Shown in pieces: positions 8,914 through 18,059 of a stretch of DNA of 64,000 nt. The position numbers were made by a program, and so were the translations under genes. The notes under the pieces were generated by a model that had not been told where the DNA came from, made no database searches, and saw nothing but the letters and a program-made list of their open reading frames with translations. Numbering within the stretch: position 1 is the stretch's first letter; every line of letters begins with the position of its first letter. Where the stretch lies: positions 124,001 through 188,000 of the forward strand of contig NZ_JOAN01000010.1 in the NCBI RefSeq assembly GCF_000718555.1, read 5' to 3'. Origin of the DNA: Micromonospora chokoriensis. Lineage in GTDB: Bacteria > Actinomycetota > Actinomycetes > Mycobacteriales > Micromonosporaceae.

Positions 8914-8954
8914 GCCGGTCCCGCCGCTAAGGCGGGCCGTACGCCGCGACGAGC

Positions 8955-8982
8955 GGTCGCCGGGCAACAGCCCCCGGCGACC
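8955..8982. terminator. Bidirectional terminator hairpin between convergent genes
   Basis: Perfect 10-bp stem (8955-8964 with 8973-8982) and an 8-nt loop. A smaller 6-bp hairpin lies at 8920-8936. Both fall between the end of the DUF3040 gene and the end of the reverse-strand transglutaminase gene. I see no further gene in 8914-9155. Confidence 0.65.
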
Positions 8983-9155
8983 TCCGTCGATTCCGCGCGC
9001 CTTCTTTCCGCGCACCCTTCCCACATGATCGTGCTTGATCCTGGGGGGCAGCCCTGCGGGGTTGACGAACAGCCACTCCGTCTAGGGCAACGGTGTGAAC
9101 TGCTGATCATCAAGTGGTCATGGGTGAGGTTTGGGGCGGGCCTGGAGCTGGTTGG

Positions 9156-11630
9156 TTAGCGGGCTGCTCGGTTGGCTAGCAGGCGTCGGGGGTTCCAGCG
9201 CAGCAGGTGGTGCCTTGCCTGCCCGGTGAGCGCCACCATTCGGCCGGAACTGTCCGCCAGGCCGGTGCGCCAGCGCAGCAGCACCGACGGCGGCAGCACG
9301 GCGGCGAGCAGGCGAGTCCGTCGGTCCGCCCGTGCGGCGAGCGCCCCACGGAGCGCGCGTAGTGCCGGCAGCAACTGCTCACCGGTCAGTGGATCCCGCG
9401 CGTAGCGGGCCCGCTCCTCCGCCCGGCCGAGCAACCGCGCCGAGCCGATCACGGCGGGGTCCTCGTCGAGGGCGTCCCGGACGAGCCGGTCCGCGGTCGC
9501 CCTGGGTGTCTCGGTCGGATCCACCGGGACCCGGAAGTCCACCAGAGTGTCGAGCAACTCCGCCCAGGCGGCGTGCGCGTCCGCGCGGGCCCGATTGGCG
9601 TCCACGCCGACCACCACCGGTCGCGTCCCCGGCTCGGTGCCGTCGTCGACGCTGGCGAGGGCCAGCGCCCCGCTCGCCGCCTGGCCACCACGTCGGCGGC
9701 GCAGCGCCGTGCGGCGCAGAGCGGGCACCGCGAGGAGCGCCAGCAGAGCCAACAGGCCCGCCGCCCACCAGGGCCACACCGGCGGCTGCTCAGTCGGCGT
9801 CGTCCCGCCGAGGGACAGCCCATCGTCGATGTCCTGGTCGGCGTTGTCCGGCCCGGACGGACCGGCTGACGCCTCGGGACCTGTCGGGGTGCCCGCGACG
9901 CCACCGCCCGGGGTCGTCGGCTCCGGCGCGTCATTGTCCGGTGCCCAGGTCGACCGGGTGGAGCCGGGCACCCCGTACGCCGGGGTGGCGTCGAACGGCA
10001 CCCAACCGGCCCCGTCGAAGTAGACCTCGGTCCAGGCGTGCAGGTTGAGGTTGGTCAGCGTGAAGGTGTCACCGTCGCGATTGCTGCCGTTGGTGAACCC
10101 GAACGCCACCCGGGCCGGGATGCCGGCCGAGCGGACCAGCCAGGCCATCGCGGCGGCGTACTGCTGGCAGTAGCCGACCTTGTTGGTCAGGAAGTCGACG
10201 ATGTCCTGACCACTGCTGCCGCTCTCGGTGCTCAACCGGTAGCTGAACCCGTTGTCCGCCGAGAAATGCTGGTAGATGGCCAGCACCCGGTCGTAGTCCG
10301 TGCGCTTGCCCTGGACCAGGGTCTTGACCAGCTCCTCCACCTCGGGCACCGCCCCCGGGGTGGCGGTCAGCTGTCGGCGTACGGGGTGGTCGGTCGGCAG
10401 TGCTGGCGCGGCCCGCAACGCGGCCGGCGTGAACGTCGAGCGGATGTAGTCGAAGGAGTACTTCCGGCCTCGGGAGTTCTCCCGGTTGGAGAAGATGACC
10501 TGCTGGCTGTCGTCGTAGAGCCAGTTGCCGTTGAGGTCCTCGGTGCGTACCGGCTCGGCATACACCGGCATCAGCGCCATGCTCAGGTTCTTGGTGACCT
10601 CGACGGTCGCCCGGTGGGAGGTCTGCTGCACGCCTCGGCCGGCTCGGTCGGCCGGGTTCGGCAGGTCCCGGTTGGCCGGTCGGCCACTCGGGTTGCGTGC
10701 CTGGAAGCCCGTGGAGCGCAGCTCGTCGGCGACCGCGTAGCGCAGGTAGAACGGGTTCGGCTCAGTGGTGGTCACCTTGACCAACTCGGTGACCTGGGAC
10801 TGGTTGAGCTGGCCGGCGAGTGAGGCGAACAGGTCGATCCGGCCCGACGTGCCGCCCGAGCCCGACCCGTTGCCGGTGCCGTTGCCCGGCCCTCGGCTGA
10901 GGGAGTCGAGCAGCCCACCGGTCATGCCGGGCACCGCCAGCGGCAGCACCACCGCCAGGGCCACCCCGACGATCGCGAGCCGACGGCCGGCGGACGCCAA
11001 CGGCGAGGCCTCCCACACGTCGACGTCGCGGCCGTCACCGGTGAACCGGCGTCCGAAGCGGCGTACCCGGTCGACGTTGTCGGTGACCAGCAGCCAGAGG
11101 TAACCGGCGGCGCCCACCACGAACGGCACCGCGGGGACGCTGTCCACGTAGACGGCGACCGGCACCGAGTAGATGGCGAGCATCGGCAGCCCCGCCAGTG
11201 CGGGCCGGCGCAGCCCCACGGCCAGGACGTCCACCAGTACGGCGACCCCGCCGACGCCGAGCACGGCGATGAACAGCAGCGGGTCAGTGTCCGGGACCTC
11301 GACCCCGTACGAGCGCATGTCCTGCATGGAGCCGGCGAGCAGATCGCCGAAGTAGGAGAAGGTGCCCGGCGTGGGCAGGATCGCGAACAGCTCCTTGCCG
11401 CTGGGGAACAGCCAGGTCAGCGCGAACATCAGGCCGGCCAGCATGCCCAGCACCTGACCCCACAGGGGTGCCCGGGCGAGTCGGGTCAATGCGGCCACCC
11501 CGGCCACCACGGCGACCGCGATGATGGACTCGATCAGCCACGTCCAGCCCTGGAAGATGGCCGACAGCGGCGCGGCGGCCAGCAGCGTGGCCAGGGCCGC
11601 CACCACGCCGATGTTCCGACTGCTGATCAT
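9156..11630 (-). CDS. Transglutaminase-like membrane protein (DUF3488/DUF4129 type)
   Basis: An 824-aa protein with about six N-terminal membrane helices (first about 220 residues), a large extracytoplasmic part, and a last membrane helix near residue 625 (WWAAGLLALLALLAVPALRR) before a cytosolic tail. The transglutaminase-like core has a complete triad: Cys488 in KVGYCQQYAAAMAWL, His531 in LNLHAWTEVYF and Asp547 in WVPFDATPAYG. Such proteins are cysteine protease- or transamidase-like enzymes of the envelope with undefined substrates. It is the last gene of a conserved MoxR-DUF58-transglutaminase unit, 16 bases after the DUF58 stop. Confidence 0.9.
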   Translation of the reverse strand: MISSRNIGVVAALATLLAAAPLSAIFQGWTWLIESIIAVAVVAGVAALTRLARAPLWGQVLGMLAGLMFALTWLFPSGKELFAILPTPGTFSYFGDLLAGSMQDMRSYGVEVPDTDPLLFIAVLGVGGVAVLVDVLAVGLRRPALAGLPMLAIYSVPVAVYVDSVPAVPFVVGAAGYLWLLVTDNVDRVRRFGRRFTGDGRDVDVWEASPLASAGRRLAIVGVALAVVLPLAVPGMTGGLLDSLSRGPGNGTGNGSGSGGTSGRIDLFASLAGQLNQSQVTELVKVTTTEPNPFYLRYAVADELRSTGFQARNPSGRPANRDLPNPADRAGRGVQQTSHRATVEVTKNLSMALMPVYAEPVRTEDLNGNWLYDDSQQVIFSNRENSRGRKYSFDYIRSTFTPAALRAAPALPTDHPVRRQLTATPGAVPEVEELVKTLVQGKRTDYDRVLAIYQHFSADNGFSYRLSTESGSSGQDIVDFLTNKVGYCQQYAAAMAWLVRSAGIPARVAFGFTNGSNRDGDTFTLTNLNLHAWTEVYFDGAGWVPFDATPAYGVPGSTRSTWAPDNDAPEPTTPGGGVAGTPTGPEASAGPSGPDNADQDIDDGLSLGGTTPTEQPPVWPWWAAGLLALLALLAVPALRRTALRRRRGGQAASGALALASVDDGTEPGTRPVVVGVDANRARADAHAAWAELLDTLVDFRVPVDPTETPRATADRLVRDALDEDPAVIGSARLLGRAEERARYARDPLTGEQLLPALRALRGALAARADRRTRLLAAVLPPSVLLRWRTGLADSSGRMVALTGQARHHLLRWNPRRLLANRAAR

Positions 11631-11646
11631 GAGGGGAGCCTTCCGT

Positions 11647-12945
11647 TCATCGCACGCCGCCGGCGACGGTCTCGGCCAGCGCGGCGCGCAGGGCGAAACC
11701 CTGGGAGCCCCGGCCGGCCTGCGGCCACAGCGTCGGGAGTCGAGCGCCGTGGTCGACGCCGACCACGCGCCAGCCGCTCTGCAGCATGGCGAGGACAGCG
11801 GCGGCGTGCGCGTGCTCCGCCTCGGCCCGGGCCTTCTCCGGCAGGCTGAGCCAGGTGGAGCTGTTCAGCAGGAAACCGATGCAGGTGGCGCCGTTGCCCC
11901 GCAGCCCGGCCAGCAGCTCCGCCTCGGCCACGCTCACCGAGCCGAACAGGCCGATGATCAAACCGCCGTCGGCGCGCTGGCGGACCCGCTGCACGAGGCC
12001 GGTGACCTCGGCGCGCTGATCCAGTCGCACCTCCGCGAGGTGGTCGAGCAGCGCACCGTCGCCGCCGCCCTCGGAGGCGTCCACATCGGCCCCCGAGCCG
12101 GTGACCAGGCGCAACTTGTAGCCGGCCTGCCGCAGGTGGACGGCGATGCTCGCGGCGGCGGAGACGGACCACTCGAAACTGGCCGTCGGCCCCTCGCCGC
12201 GGTGGCCGTACGCCCGGGTGTCCAGGACGACGGTGGCCCGGCTCTCCCACGGTTGCTCCTCGCGGCGCACCATCAGCTCGCCGGTGCGGGCCGTGGACTT
12301 CCAGTGCACCCGGCGCAGGTCGTCGCCGCGCCGGTACTCCCGGGTCGCCGCGTCGTCCTCGCCGTGCACCGCCACCGAGCGGGCCCGGCTGTCGCCGCTG
12401 CCCGCGTACTCCCCGGGGAGCCGGACCGACGGCAGCGGGGTGACCTGCGGGATGACCGTCAGGTGGTCGGTGCTGGGGAAGGAGCGGGTCAGCTCACAGA
12501 GACCGAACGGGTCGGTCATCCGGACGACCAGCGGGCCCACGTCGTAGCGGCCCCGCACGTCGGCCCGCACGGTGTACGCCACGGAGCTGGCCTGGTGTGC
12601 GCCGAGCCGCTCCAACACCACCCGGGGGCGGCTGCCCAGCGCGTAGGGCAGCCGGTCCTCCAGCAGAAGGGTGCCGGTCGGCAGGCGGGAGAGGTTCTGC
12701 AGGCGCAGCACCACCCGGGAGTTGGCGCCGACCGGAACCCGGTGCGGGTCCAGTGAACGGTTGCAGGCCAGCTTGTAGCGGCTGCGCCCGACGTAGGCGG
12801 CGGCCAGCAACGGCAGGATGGCCAACAGCACAGCCACCCGGAGCAGGTCCTTCTCGCCGAGGATGCCGGCCGAGATCGCCGCCGCTGCCGCCGCGGCGAG
12901 GAAGGAGCGCCCGCGGGTGGTCAGCCCGCGTAGCCCGGCACGCAC
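11647..12945 (-). CDS. DUF58 domain-containing protein
   Basis: A 432-aa protein with two N-terminal membrane helices and the DUF58 signature around YRRGDDLRRVHWKSTARTGE near the middle, followed by a von Willebrand A-like fold. DUF58 proteins almost always occur beside a MoxR ATPase and are thought to be its partner in assembling or activating envelope or metal-dependent proteins. The GTG start lies one base after the moxR stop (TGACGTG on the reverse strand), implying coupled translation. Confidence 0.88.
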   Translation of the reverse strand: MRAGLRGLTTRGRSFLAAAAAAAISAGILGEKDLLRVAVLLAILPLLAAAYVGRSRYKLACNRSLDPHRVPVGANSRVVLRLQNLSRLPTGTLLLEDRLPYALGSRPRVVLERLGAHQASSVAYTVRADVRGRYDVGPLVVRMTDPFGLCELTRSFPSTDHLTVIPQVTPLPSVRLPGEYAGSGDSRARSVAVHGEDDAATREYRRGDDLRRVHWKSTARTGELMVRREEQPWESRATVVLDTRAYGHRGEGPTASFEWSVSAAASIAVHLRQAGYKLRLVTGSGADVDASEGGGDGALLDHLAEVRLDQRAEVTGLVQRVRQRADGGLIIGLFGSVSVAEAELLAGLRGNGATCIGFLLNSSTWLSLPEKARAEAEHAHAAAVLAMLQSGWRVVGVDHGARLPTLWPQAGRGSQGFALRAALAETVAGGVR

Positions 12946-12946
12946 G

Positions 12947-13999
12947 TCATGGCCTCCGCGGCTCGTAGGGCGCGCGGCCGTTGCCGGTGGCGGGCCTGGT
13001 GTCGTACGGGTTGCGCTGCCGGTCGTGAGGCAGCGGCAGGCGGTGCACCAGCTCGGAGACGATCGCGTCGGTGGTGCGTCGGGCGAGCTGCGCGTCGGCG
13101 GTCGGGATGATCCGGTGGGCGAGCACCGGCACCGCCAGGGCCTGCAGGTCGTCGGGGAGGACGTAGTCGCGGCCCTCCAGAGCGGCGACCGCCCGGGCGG
13201 TGCGCAGCAGTTGCAGGGTCGCCCGGGGGGACGCGCCGAGCCGCAGGTCGGGGGTCTCGCGGGTGGCGGTGACCAGGTCGATCGCGTACTGCTTGACCGC
13301 GTCCGCGACGTGCACCTGCCGGACGGTGGCGATGAGCTGTCGGACGATGGCCGCGTCGGAGACCGCGCGCAGCTCGTTCAGCGGGTCGGTGGCGCCGTGC
13401 CCGTCGAGCATGGCCAGCTCGGCGTTGGCGTCCGGGTAACCCATCGCGATCCGGGCGGTGAACCGGTCGCGCTGCGCCTCCGGCAGCGGGTAGGTCCCCT
13501 CCATCTCGATCGGGTTCTGCGTGGCGATCACCATGAACGGGGTCTGGAGCTGGTACGTCACCCCGTCGACGGTGACCTGCCGCTCCTCCATGCACTCCAG
13601 CAACGCCGACTGGGTCTTCGGCGACGCCCGGTTGATCTCGTCGCCGACCACCAGGTTGGCGAAGACGGCGCCAGGACGGAATTCGAAGTCGTGCGTCTCC
13701 TGGTTGTAGACGCTGACCCCGGTGACGTCGCTGGGCAGCAGGTCGGGGGTGAACTGGATCCGGCGTACGGTGCAGTCGATGGACCGCGCGAGGGCCTTGG
13801 CAAGCTTGGTCTTGCCGACACCCGGGACGTCTTCGATCAGGAGGTGACCCTCGGCGAGCAGCACGGCCAGGGCGAGCCGCACGGTGGCGGTCTTACCCTC
13901 GATGACCTGCTCGATGTTGGCCACGATGGCCTCGCTGGCGGCGCGGAACTCGTCGTGCGGCAGTAGGCCGCCCACCTCGTCCCAGGTCTGTTGTGTCAC
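12947..13999 (-). CDS. MoxR family AAA+ ATPase
   Basis: A 350-aa MoxR-type AAA+ chaperone. It shows Walker A (EDVPGVGKTKLAKALA), Walker B (VVGDEINRASPKTQSALLE), sensor 1 (VIATQNPIEMEGTYPLPEAQ) and the arginine-rich LDRF-like segment QRDRFTARIAMGYP. It probably remodels or inserts cofactors into partner proteins carrying DUF58/VWA domains, which are encoded directly after it. Start choice: a longer frame reaches 14098, but GTG 13999 is preceded by an almost ideal GAGGAGGAGG (reverse strand, 14003-14012), so the shorter form is adopted. A TAGCCT at 14113-14108 (reverse) could be its -10. Confidence 0.92.
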   Translation of the reverse strand: MTQQTWDEVGGLLPHDEFRAASEAIVANIEQVIEGKTATVRLALAVLLAEGHLLIEDVPGVGKTKLAKALARSIDCTVRRIQFTPDLLPSDVTGVSVYNQETHDFEFRPGAVFANLVVGDEINRASPKTQSALLECMEERQVTVDGVTYQLQTPFMVIATQNPIEMEGTYPLPEAQRDRFTARIAMGYPDANAELAMLDGHGATDPLNELRAVSDAAIVRQLIATVRQVHVADAVKQYAIDLVTATRETPDLRLGASPRATLQLLRTARAVAALEGRDYVLPDDLQALAVPVLAHRIIPTADAQLARRTTDAIVSELVHRLPLPHDRQRNPYDTRPATGNGRAPYEPRRP

Positions 14000-14234
14000 G
14001 GGCCTCCTCCTCGTCGCCGTCACGGCAGCTCTGTCGAGAGCACCTGGACCCGCCGTTGGGTTCGCGACGTCGAGCCTCGTTTGCCGCAGGAATCTCACTG
14101 GTCTCTCAGGCTAACCATGTTTGTCGTTATCGCCGACCCCCGCAGGTAGTCCGTCGGTTACGCACCGATATTCGCCATCTCGGGGGAACGGGTGCGACAG
14201 GCCCGGGGGCGGGCGGGCCGAGCTGGAGGCGAGG

Positions 14235-14240
14235 TACACT
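14235..14240 (+). promoter_or_regulatory. -10 element TACACT for the leuS leader
   Basis: TACACT lies 7 nt before an ATG at 14248, so the leader transcript could begin exactly at the leader peptide start codon. No matching -35 hexamer is seen in the GC-rich flank. Confidence 0.45.
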
Positions 14241-14247
14241 GCGGGGC

Positions 14248-14286
14248 ATGGCCGGAGTCTTCCTGCTTCTTACCGGGCCGTGCTGA
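14248..14286 (+). CDS. Putative Leu-codon leader peptide of leuS ([12 protein letters not shown])
   Basis: A 12-codon open frame with three consecutive leucine codons, CTG CTT CTT (14263-14271), two of which are the uncommon CTT. It ends with TGA inside a hairpin, 27 bases before an intrinsic terminator and about 115 bases before leuS. This arrangement is that of a ribosome-mediated attenuator: slow decoding of the Leu codons when charged tRNA-Leu is low would change which RNA hairpin forms. The -10 spacing suggests leaderless translation. The peptide itself need have no function. Confidence 0.65.
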   Translation: MAGVFLLLTGPC

Positions 14287-14339
14287 TGCGCTGAACGCAG
14301 CGACAGCACGGCGGCCCCTCCTGCGCGAGGGGCTTTTTT
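14277..14339 (+). promoter_or_regulatory. Transcription attenuator ahead of leuS
   Basis: Two successive hairpins. The first pairs 14277-14285 with 14304-14312 (9 bp, with a further 5-bp inner stem at 14289-14293/14298-14302) and contains the leader peptide stop codon. The second pairs 14314-14320 with 14327-14333 (GCCCCTC/GAGGGGC) and is followed by six T residues (14334-14339): a textbook intrinsic terminator, the best one in this window. GGGCCG at 14275-14280 can also pair with 14312-14317, overlapping the terminator stem, so alternative folds exist. Which fold is favoured during stalling was not computed. Confidence 0.7.
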
Positions 14340-14401
14340 GTGCCCGCCGCCGGCCCGGCCCGGTGGTGCCGAGACGAAGCGAAGCGAAGCGAGGAGAGAC
14401 G

Positions 14402-17242
14402 ATGAGTGAGGCAGCCGCACCGGCGGGCGACATCCCCCCGTTCCGGTACACCGCGGCCCTGGCCGACGAGATCGAGATTCGTTGGCAGGACACCTGGGCG
14501 CGCGAGGGCACCTTCCACGCACCGAACCCGACCGGCCCGCTGGCCGATCCGACCCACCCCCGTGCCGGCGCGGAGAAGCTGTACGTGCTGGACATGTTTC
14601 CGTACCCCTCCGGCGCCGGCCTGCACGTCGGCCACCCGCTGGGCTACATCGGCACCGACTGCTACGCCCGCTACCAGCGGATGGCCGGCCGTAACGTGCT
14701 GCACGCGATGGGCTTCGACGCGTTCGGCCTGCCCGCCGAGCAGTACGCGGTGCAGACCGGCACCCACCCCCGGACCACCACCGTGGCGAACATCGAGCGG
14801 TACAAGGCGCAGCTGCGTCGGCTGGGGCTGGCGCACGACGAGCGGCGCTCGGTGGCCACCATCGACACCGACTTCTACCGCTGGACCCAGTGGATCTTCC
14901 TGCAGATCTTCAACTCCTGGTACGACCGCGACGCCCGCCGGGCCCGCCCGATCGCCGAGCTGATCGCCGAGTTCGAGGGCGGTAACCGGCCCACGCCGGA
15001 CGGCCGCGCCTGGGCCGAGCTGAGCGTCGCCGAGCGCCGGCAGGTCGTCGACGACCACCGACTGGCGTACGTCTCGCAGGCGCCGGTGAACTGGTGCCCG
15101 GGGCTGGGCACCGTGCTGGCCAACGAGGAGGTCACCGCCGACGGGCGCTCCGAGCGGGGCAACTTCCCGGTCTTCAAGCGCAACCTGAAGCAGTGGATGA
15201 TGCGCATCACCGCGTACGGTGACCGGCTGCTGGACGACCTGGACAGCCTGGACTGGCCCGAGCCGATCAAGCTGATGCAGCGCAACTGGATCGGTCGCTC
15301 CACCGGCGCCCACATCGACTTCCCGACCACGGCCGCGCCGGTGCGGGTGTTCACGACCCGACCGGACACCGTCTTCGGCGCCACCTACATGGTGCTGGCG
15401 CCCGAGCACGAGCTGGTCGACACGCTGGCGCCGGCTGCCTGGCCGGCCGGGGCGAGGGACGCCTGGACCGGCGGGCACGCCAACCCCCGGGAGGCTGTCG
15501 AGGCGTACCGCAAGGCGGCGGCCGCCAAGACCGACGTCGAGCGGCAGTCCGACAACAAGGAGAAGACCGGCGTCTTCATCGGCGCGTACGCCACCAACCC
15601 GGTCACCGGCGGGCAGATCCCGATCTTCATCGCCGACTACGTGCTGGCCGGCTACGGCACCGGCGCGATCATGGCGGTGCCGGCGCAGGACGAGCGGGAC
15701 TGGGCGTTCGCCGAGGTCTTCGAGCTGCCCATCGTGCGTACCGTGCAGCCGGCGGAGGGCTTCGACGGCAAGGCGTACACCGGGGACGGCCCGGCGATCA
15801 ACAGCGCCGCGCCCGAGCGCGGCCTGGAGCTGAACGGCCTGGGGGTCGTCGACGCCAAGGCGGCGATCATCGCCTGGCTGGAGGCGAACGGGCACGGCAG
15901 CGGCGCGGTGACCTACCGACTGCGCGACTGGCTGTTCTCCCGGCAGCGGTACTGGGGCGAGCCGTTCCCGATCGTCTACGACGAGACCGGCGCGGCCATC
16001 GCCCTGCCGGAGGAGATGCTGCCGGTCGAGCTGCCGGAGGTCGACGACTTCTCCCCGAAGACGTTCGAGGCCGACGACGCCAACAGCAACCCGGAGACCC
16101 CGCTGTCGCGCCGGCGGGACTGGGTCGAGGTCGAACTGGACCTGGGTGACGGGCCGAAGCGCTACACCCGGGAAACCAACGTGATGCCGCAGTGGGCCGG
16201 CTCCTGCTGGTACGAGCTGCGCTACCTGGACCCGACCAACAACGAGCGGTTCGTCGACGCGGAGAACGAGCGCTACTGGATGGGCCCGCGTGCCGACGGT
16301 GACTGCGGGGGCACCGACCTGTATGTCGGTGGCGCCGAGCACGCCGTGCTGCACCTGCTGTACGCGCGGTTCTGGCACAAGGTGCTGTTCGACCTGGGGC
16401 ACGTGTCGTCGATCGAGCCGTTCCGCAAGCTGTTCAACCAGGGCATGATCCAGGCGTACGCGTACACCGACTCGCGCGGCAGCTACGTGCAGGCCGAGGA
16501 GGTCTTCGAGCGCGACGGCGCCTACTACCTGGGCGACCTGGCGGTCAACCGCGAGTACGGCAAGATGGGCAAGTCGCTGAAGAACGTGGTGACCCCCGAC
16601 GACATGTGCGCCGCCTACGGCGCGGACACCTTCCGGGTGTACGAGATGTCGATGGGCCCGCTGGAGGTGTCCCGCCCCTGGGAGACCCGGGCGGTCGTCG
16701 GGTCGTACCGGTTCCTGCAGCGGGTCTGGCGGGCCGTCGTCGACGAGCAGACCGGCGCCCTGCGGATCACCGACGACCCGGCCGACGAGGCGACCCGCCG
16801 GCTGCTGCACAAGGTGATCGACGGGGTCCGTGGCGACATGGACGGAATCCGGTTCAACACCGCGATCGCCAAGCTGATCCAGCTGACCAACGGGCTGACC
16901 GGGCTGTCGGCCACGCCCCGCGAGGTGGCCGAGCCGCTGGTGCTGATGGTGGCGCCGTTCGCCCCGCACCTGGCCGAGGAGCTGTGGCGCAAGCTGGGCC
17001 ACGACACATCGCTGACGTACGCGGACTTCCCAACTGCCGACGCGGCGCTGCTGGTGGCCGACACGGTGACCTACCCGGTGCAGGTGAACGGCAAGGTCCG
17101 TGGCCGCATCGAGGTCCCCGCCGACGCCTCCGAGGAGACCGTCCGCGCGGCGGCCCTGGACGCGGTGGCGGCCACCCTGGCCGGCAAGGAACCCCGCAAG
17201 GTCATCGTGGTCAAGGGCCGAATGGTCTCCGTGGTCGCCTGA
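14402..17242 (+). CDS. leuS: Leucine--tRNA ligase
   Basis: Class I aminoacyl-tRNA synthetase that charges tRNA-Leu. At 946 aa it has the usual actinobacterial length. The HIGH motif appears as HVGH (residues 75-78, in [14 protein letters not shown]). KMSKS appears as KMGKS at residues 721-725. Between them is the CP1 editing domain, with the threonine-rich [14 protein letters not shown]. The ATG has GAGGAGA as ribosome binding site. The frame is open further upstream to 14192, but that part covers the leader and terminator and is not coding. Expression is probably controlled by the attenuator described at 14277-14339. Confidence 0.97.
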   Translation: MSEAAAPAGDIPPFRYTAALADEIEIRWQDTWAREGTFHAPNPTGPLADPTHPRAGAEKLYVLDMFPYPSGAGLHVGHPLGYIGTDCYARYQRMAGRNVLHAMGFDAFGLPAEQYAVQTGTHPRTTTVANIERYKAQLRRLGLAHDERRSVATIDTDFYRWTQWIFLQIFNSWYDRDARRARPIAELIAEFEGGNRPTPDGRAWAELSVAERRQVVDDHRLAYVSQAPVNWCPGLGTVLANEEVTADGRSERGNFPVFKRNLKQWMMRITAYGDRLLDDLDSLDWPEPIKLMQRNWIGRSTGAHIDFPTTAAPVRVFTTRPDTVFGATYMVLAPEHELVDTLAPAAWPAGARDAWTGGHANPREAVEAYRKAAAAKTDVERQSDNKEKTGVFIGAYATNPVTGGQIPIFIADYVLAGYGTGAIMAVPAQDERDWAFAEVFELPIVRTVQPAEGFDGKAYTGDGPAINSAAPERGLELNGLGVVDAKAAIIAWLEANGHGSGAVTYRLRDWLFSRQRYWGEPFPIVYDETGAAIALPEEMLPVELPEVDDFSPKTFEADDANSNPETPLSRRRDWVEVELDLGDGPKRYTRETNVMPQWAGSCWYELRYLDPTNNERFVDAENERYWMGPRADGDCGGTDLYVGGAEHAVLHLLYARFWHKVLFDLGHVSSIEPFRKLFNQGMIQAYAYTDSRGSYVQAEEVFERDGAYYLGDLAVNREYGKMGKSLKNVVTPDDMCAAYGADTFRVYEMSMGPLEVSRPWETRAVVGSYRFLQRVWRAVVDEQTGALRITDDPADEATRRLLHKVIDGVRGDMDGIRFNTAIAKLIQLTNGLTGLSATPREVAEPLVLMVAPFAPHLAEELWRKLGHDTSLTYADFPTADAALLVADTVTYPVQVNGKVRGRIEVPADASEETVRAAALDAVAATLAGKEPRKVIVVKGRMVSVVA

Positions 17243-17283
17243 CGCTACGGAGTGTGACGACTCGTCGCGGCGAAGGCCGGGAC

Positions 17284-17331
17284 GAGTGCGATGACTGTGA
17301 GGCATCATGATGCCTCACAGTCATCGCACTC
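17284..17331. terminator. 48-bp perfect palindrome, bidirectional terminator
   Basis: 24-bp arms (17284-17307 and 17308-17331) that are exact reverse complements with no intervening loop, followed by CTTTGG on the plus strand. It lies 42 bases after the leuS stop and 44 bases before the end of the convergent VTT-family gene. Confidence 0.85.
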
Positions 17332-17375
17332 TTTGGTGCGTTTCTCTCCAGGCGTGGCACGCGGGGTTTGCGCGG

Positions 17376-18059
17376 TCAGACCGGCATGGTGCGGCGGCGG
17401 CGTTCGGCGCGCCACCACTTGTGGACGAGCACCAGGCTGGCGATCAGCCCGAGGCTGGCCGGGGCGGCGGCGTACCAGTTGACGTGGCCGGGCGAGCTGA
17501 CCGCCGCGCCGATCGCCGCGTAGCCGAAGGCGGTCGGCGCGGACGCGATCACGCTGCCGGCCAGGAACGGCAGCACCCGTGCGCCGGTCGTGCCGTAGCC
17601 GTAGCTGACCAGCCCGAAGCCGGCGATCGGCAGCAGTCGGACGGTGACCACCCCGAGCACGCTCTGTCGGGCGAACCAGCCGTCGAGGCGGGCCAGGCGA
17701 CCACGGACCCGTTCAGCCACGAAGTCCCGCCCGAGCAACCGACCGACCGTGAACCCGATCGCCGCGGCCACCAGCGCGGCGCCCAGCGCGTACGCGGCAC
17801 CCTCCAGGGGGCCGAAGATCGCGCCGGCGGCGAGCGTGATGAAGGTCCGGGGTACCAGTGCGACAAGCAGCAGCGCGCCCCCGAGGATCGCCGCCACCGG
17901 GGCGAGGTCACCCAGTCGGTCGGCCAGCAGCGGTAGCTGCGCTGGATTCGGCCGGGGCACCAGGAGCAGCAGTAACCCGCAACCGCCGATCAGCAGCACG
18001 AGCAGGGCGAACCGGGCGGCCGACGGCTGCCGGAGCAGCCGCCGGACGGCACGGATCAT
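17376..18059 (-). CDS. TVP38/TMEM64 (VTT domain) family membrane protein
   Basis: A 227-aa polytopic protein with about five to six hydrophobic segments. The VTT/SNARE-associated motif is visible: PRTFITLAAGAIFGPLEGAAY, then a GRLLGRDF turn and the LLPIAGFGLVSYGYG re-entrant region. Bacterial members are inner membrane proteins related to the DedA family and are linked to lipid or ion transport; the substrate is unknown. The ATG overlaps the gatD stop (ATGA on the reverse strand), so it belongs to the murT-gatD operon. An upstream frame extending to 18236 runs inside gatD and is rejected. Confidence 0.85.
   Translation of the reverse strand: MIRAVRRLLRQPSAARFALLVLLIGGCGLLLLLVPRPNPAQLPLLADRLGDLAPVAAILGGALLLVALVPRTFITLAAGAIFGPLEGAAYALGAALVAAAIGFTVGRLLGRDFVAERVRGRLARLDGWFARQSVLGVVTVRLLPIAGFGLVSYGYGTTGARVLPFLAGSVIASAPTAFGYAAIGAAVSSPGHVNWYAAAPASLGLIASLVLVHKWWRAERRRRTMPV

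Noticed and set aside
8920..8936. Small hairpin CCCGCC/GGCGGG as main terminator of the DUF3040 gene
   Set aside because: Only 6 bp; the 10-bp hairpin at 8955-8982 is the better candidate, and this one is only mentioned there.
14192..14401. In-frame N-terminal extension of leuS
   Set aside because: It would run through the leader peptide region, the hairpins and the T-run; ATG 14402 has a good ribosome binding site and the normal N-terminus.
14270..17308. Open frame of about 1012 codons on the minus strand opposite leuS
   Set aside because: Antisense frame kept open by high GC in the third codon position; the product is low-complexity Val/Arg/Gly/His-rich with no known fold, while the plus strand is a clear leucyl-tRNA synthetase.
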